Translations under genes and position numbers: made by a program
Shown here: positions 61,033-64,000 of the stretch, one piece after another
Layout: every line of letters starts with the position of its first letter
How positions within the stretch are numbered: the stretch's first letter is position 1
Source: CAVOJY01 sp963696405
GTDB lineage: Bacteria; Chloroflexota; Limnocylindria; Limnocylindrales; CSP1-4
Direction: 5' to 3'
Length of the DNA stretch: 64,000 nt
Assembly (NCBI GenBank): GCA_963696405.1
Contig: CAVOJY010000004.1
Location: 62,001 to 126,000 of the forward strand
The notes under the pieces: model-generated
The model's database searches: none
What the model saw: only the letters and a program-made list of their open reading frames with translations
What the model was told of the DNA's origin: nothing

Positions 61033-62699
61033 CTACTCGGGGAGGAGCTCGTCCGGGGGCTCGTCCCCGGATGCCTCCGGCCCGGGAGCGCCGGCCGGGC
61101 AGCCGTATCAACAGGGCCAGCGGCGTCAGCCGTGCCGGCAGGCCCGGCAGCGTCGGCCGGGCCGGCTCCCTCGGGCGGGTTGGCTTCCTCGGCCGGCAGG
61201 CCGCCCGAAGAGGCGGCGAGCTCCGCCCCGGGCGGGCCGGTTTCGACGGCCCGGGCCCGGTCCTGCCTCGACGTGGCCGCCTGGTCGGGTACGTCCGAGT
61301 CCCGCTGGGTGAGGGCCTCGAACAGGAGCACCGATCCGGCCACCGCCGCGTTGAGCGAGCCGATTCGGCCACGCATGGGGATCCGCACCTCGAGGTCGAG
61401 GCGACGGTGCACCGCGGCGCCGATCCCACGTCCTTCGCTGCCCACGACCAAGGCGAGAGGCCCGCGCAGATCGGCGTCACGATAGGAGAGCGGCGCAGCC
61501 TCATCTGCCCCGACGATGCGCAGCCCGTGCGTCCGCAGGTCCGCCAGCGCGGCCGGCAGGTCGTCCACCGGAACGAGGAGGAGGTGCTCCACGGCCCCGG
61601 CCGACGTCTTGACCGCAGACGGCGTGAGCGGAGCGGCGTGGCGCGTCGGGAAGATGACGCCATGGATCCCGCAGGCTTCCGCGCTGCGGAGCAGCGCGCC
61701 GAGGTTCTGCGGGTCCTCGAGCGAGTCGAGAACGAGGACGAACGCCGGCTCGCCACGAGCGGCGGCGCGGGCGAGCACGTCGTCGAGCGAGGCCCAGCGC
61801 CGGGCGTCCACGATGAGGGCGACGCCCTGGTGCCCGTCGAAGCCGGCGAGCGAGGTGAGCGTCCCGCCCTCCACCTCCACGACGGCGACATGCGCATGCG
61901 TGGCACGCAGCACGAGCGCCTCCAGCGACGCACGCCGATGCGGCACGACGAGCAGCCGGTGAGCCGCCCGGCGCGCCGTGAGCGCCTCCTCTACGGGCCG
62001 GCGCCCGGCGACAATCTCCTCTCCGGGCCGGACAAGGTCCGCCGCCAGCGGCGATCCGGGCGGTTCCGCGGGCGCGGGCGCCGGCCTGAACACCGGTGTG
62101 GGCCCGTAGCCGCGGGTAAGAGGAGCGGTCGCGCCGTCGCGCGGCGGCCCGGCGGGCGTGCCGGGTAGCCGGTATCGCGAGGGCGGTCGGGCGGGCGTAT
62201 CACGCGCTGGCCCGCGCCGGGCCGCGGGCCACCCCAGGCCGGCGGCCTGGGAGGACCCGACCAATCGCCCGGGGGCCGTTCGGGTCCCGGACGTCCGGCA
62301 GGGCGCCCGCGTGAGCGGCCGTCGGCGGAGGCCGGACGACCCGTGTTCGAGGGCCGGCGGCCGGGCCGGACGCGACGACGGGACCGGTCCCGTCGGACGG
62401 CCCGGGTCGAGACCGGGTGCCGCGCCCGCCGCGGGCGAGCGCCGCGCCCCCGCGGCGGATACCGCTCGCCCCCCGTCGGGTACCACTCCCCTCCGCGGCC
62501 CGGCGGGCGCCCCCAGCGCCGCCCTTCCGGCGTGCCGCACGATCGGGGCGCCCGGGCGGGGCAGGCTCCCCCGGTCCCGGCCCGGCCTTGCCCGGCCTGC
62601 CGGAAGCCCCGCCCTGCTTCCCGCTCGAGCCGCCCTGGTCGCGCCCCGCTGTCCCCCCCGCCCGCGGTCAGGTTCGGGTCGATCAGGCTTCCTGGCCAT
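61033..62699 (-). CDS. rlmB: 23S rRNA 2'-O-methyltransferase, RlmB/TrmH (SpoU) family, 3' end uncertain
   Basis: From ATG 62699 (MARKPDRPEP) about 200 Arg/Gly/Pro-rich, low-complexity residues precede the enzyme. Then come the substrate-binding domain (EEIVAGRRPVEEALTARR) and the trefoil-knot SPOUT domain: LVLDSLEDPQNLGALLRSAE, LALVVGSEGRGIGAAV and IPMRGRIGSLNAAVAGSVLL. The family 2'-O-methylates G2251 in 23S rRNA. After a Gly/Ala/Pro tail the frame fails to stop and would run into tRNA-Thr at 60837. A one-base change near 61080 instead gives GPEASGDEPPDELLPE and a TAG at 61033, the end used here. It overlaps cysS by 17 bases, a common pairing. Confidence 0.87.
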
Positions 62700-64000
62700 C
62701 AGCTTCCTCCGAGACGCGGCGCCAACGCTGGCCGTCACGCGTGTCCTCTACGGCGATGCCGCGCCTCGCGAGCTCGTCGCGCAGCCGGTCAGACGCAGCC
62801 CAGTCGCGGGCAGCCCGCGCCGCCGCACGCTGTTCGATCAGCGCCTCCGCCTCGTTGCCCAGGCCGGCGTCGCGGTCGTCCTCCATCACCGCGAACACGG
62901 TGTCGAGGTCACGGAGGAACGCCGCCGCGAGCGTCGCATCGGCCGTCGACATTGTCCTGTCGTCGACGCGCCGGTTCAGGTCCCGCACCAGCTCGAAGAT
63001 CGCCCCCAGGGCAGCCGAAACGTTCAGGTCGTCATCGAGCGACGCGGAGAACCGCGATTTCGTCGCGGCAAGAAACCCGGAAAGCGATGGATCGTGGGCA
63101 GAGTCCGAGCGATACGCGTCCAGGGCGGCAAGGGCCCGCGACAGTCGCTCCGTGGCTGCGGCCGCAGCCTGGAGCGACTCCTCGCCGAACTCCAGGGGCG
63201 CGCGGTACTGGACAGCGCTGAGCGTATACCGGAGCACCCGCGGAGAGAAGCCGCGCGCGTACACCTCTTCGGGCCGTTCGATGTTGCCCTCGCGCTTCGC
63301 CATCTTCTGGCCGCCCATCTGGAGATGGGCGTTATGGAGCCAGTAGCGGACGAACGGCTTCCCGGTGGCGGCCTCCGACTGGGCGATCTCGTCCTCGTGG
63401 TGCGGGAAGACAAGATCGACGCCGCCGGTGTGGATGTCGAACGTGGACCCGAGGTAGGCCATGCTCATCGCCGAGCACTCGATGTGCCAGCCGGGGCGGC
63501 CGCGGCCGATCGCGGTGTCCCACGCAGGCTCGCCCTCCTTGGGGGCCTTCCAGAGCGCGAAGTCGCGGACGTCGTCCTTCCCGTATTCATCCGCCTCCAC
63601 CCGCTCGCCCACGCGCTGCTGCGCCGGGTCGAGGCGCGCCAGGCGGCCGTACGAGGGCCAGCTGGCGATGCGGAAGAAGATCGACCCGTCCTCGGAGCGG
63701 TAGGCGTGGCCCGAGGCCAGCAGGCGCTCGATCAGCTCGACCATCGCGGGGATGTGCTCGGTCGCCCGCGGCATCACGTCGGGGATCGTGATCCGCAGCC
63801 TCCGCATGTCGTGGAGGAACGCCGCGGTGTACCGGGCCGCCAGCTCGTCGATGGCGACCCCCTCCCGAGCGGCACCGCGAATGATCTTGTCGTCAACGTC
63901 GGTGACGTTCATCACCCAGGTCACCCGGTACCCGGACCACCGGAGATACCGGAGCAACAGGTCGGCGAAAACGAACGCGCGGAAGTTCCCGACGTGGGCG
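62683..64000 (-). CDS. cysS: Cysteine--tRNA ligase (N terminus cut by the window)
   Basis: 439 residues visible. Class I synthetase: HIGH-type motif HVGNFRAFVFADLLLRYLR at the edge, NVTDVDDKIIRGAAREG, zinc ligands in WHIECSAMSM and HHEDEIAQSEA, then KMAKREGN in place of the usual KMSKS-x-GN. The C-terminal helical and anticodon-binding part ends in RLRDELARRGIAVEDTRDG. Only the first 20-40 residues are missing. It is the first gene of the cysS-rlmB-tRNA-tuf series. Confidence 0.96.
   Translation of the reverse strand, partial: AHVGNFRAFVFADLLLRYLRWSGYRVTWVMNVTDVDDKIIRGAAREGVAIDELAARYTAAFLHDMRRLRITIPDVMPRATEHIPAMVELIERLLASGHAYRSEDGSIFFRIASWPSYGRLARLDPAQQRVGERVEADEYGKDDVRDFALWKAPKEGEPAWDTAIGRGRPGWHIECSAMSMAYLGSTFDIHTGGVDLVFPHHEDEIAQSEAATGKPFVRYWLHNAHLQMGGQKMAKREGNIERPEEVYARGFSPRVLRYTLSAVQYRAPLEFGEESLQAAAAATERLSRALAALDAYRSDSAHDPSLSGFLAATKSRFSASLDDDLNVSAALGAIFELVRDLNRRVDDRTMSTADATLAAAFLRDLDTVFAVMEDDRDAGLGNEAEALIEQRAAARAARDWAASDRLRDELARRGIAVEDTRDGQRWRRVSEEADGQEA

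Overview
The window is a G+C-rich (about 70 % by eye) bacterial chromosome segment made almost wholly of housekeeping genes. Nearly every gene lies on the minus strand. Only a polyprenyl synthase at 4.1-5.2 kb and a gene fragment at the left edge are on the plus strand. The best guess for the organism is Chloroflexota, perhaps an uncultured Limnocylindria-like lineage. This rests on base composition, a MutL/GlmL-like ASKHA protein beside t6A genes, an S12 protein with an insertion I associate with that phylum, and a glycyl-tRNA synthetase of the single-chain type. It is an inference; a marker-gene phylogeny would settle it. There are no rRNA genes, CRISPR arrays, prophages or insertion sequences.

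Left part (1-25 kb), read in the minus direction from right to left. A TPR protein gene carries a 358-bp tandem duplication. It is followed by the c-di-AMP/amino-sugar cluster cdaA-ybbR(cdaR)-glmM-glmS, then acpS, nnrD and a small conserved gene. Next comes a tightly overlapping operon: MutL-like, an unknown barrel-type protein, tsaE, tsaB, rimI, tsaD, rsmA, ispE, ridA. glmU and a CNNM/HlyC-type membrane protein follow from their own promoter and converge on the polyprenyl synthase. Beyond that synthase lie recO, small hypothetical genes, glyS and an XRE regulator with a nuclease-like domain. The genes join GlcN-6-P/UDP-GlcNAc synthesis, c-di-AMP signalling, isoprenoid supply and tRNA t6A modification.

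Middle and right part (25-64 kb) is one co-directional transcription/translation array. In transcription order it runs: partial cysS, rlmB, tRNA-Thr(TGT), tRNA-Tyr, tRNA-Thr(GGT), tuf copy 2, rpmG, tRNA-Trp, secE, nusG, rplK, rplA, rplJ, rplL, rpoB, rpoC, rpsL, rpsG, fusA, tuf copy 1, the S10 group (rpsJ to rpsQ), the spc group (rplN to secY), adk, map, infA, rpmJ, rpsM, rpsK, rpsD, rpoA, rplQ, truA, rplM, rpsI. Good sigma70-type promoters are visible before rpoB, the str operon, infA, cdaA and glmU. An attenuator-like hairpin precedes rplJ, and a second strong hairpin separates rplL from the rpoB promoter.

Several non-ribosomal genes are broken by single-base frame shifts (glyS, recO, rsmA, ybbR, ispE, probably the 3' ends of cdaA and rlmB), and ispE also has an in-frame stop. 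The ribosomal protein, polymerase and factor genes are intact. Because the broken genes are mostly essential, consensus errors are the likeliest cause. They are annotated here as disrupted genes with their full composite spans. I did not find a clearly novel system. The nearest candidates are the XRE/nuclease-like protein and the MutL-like gene set.
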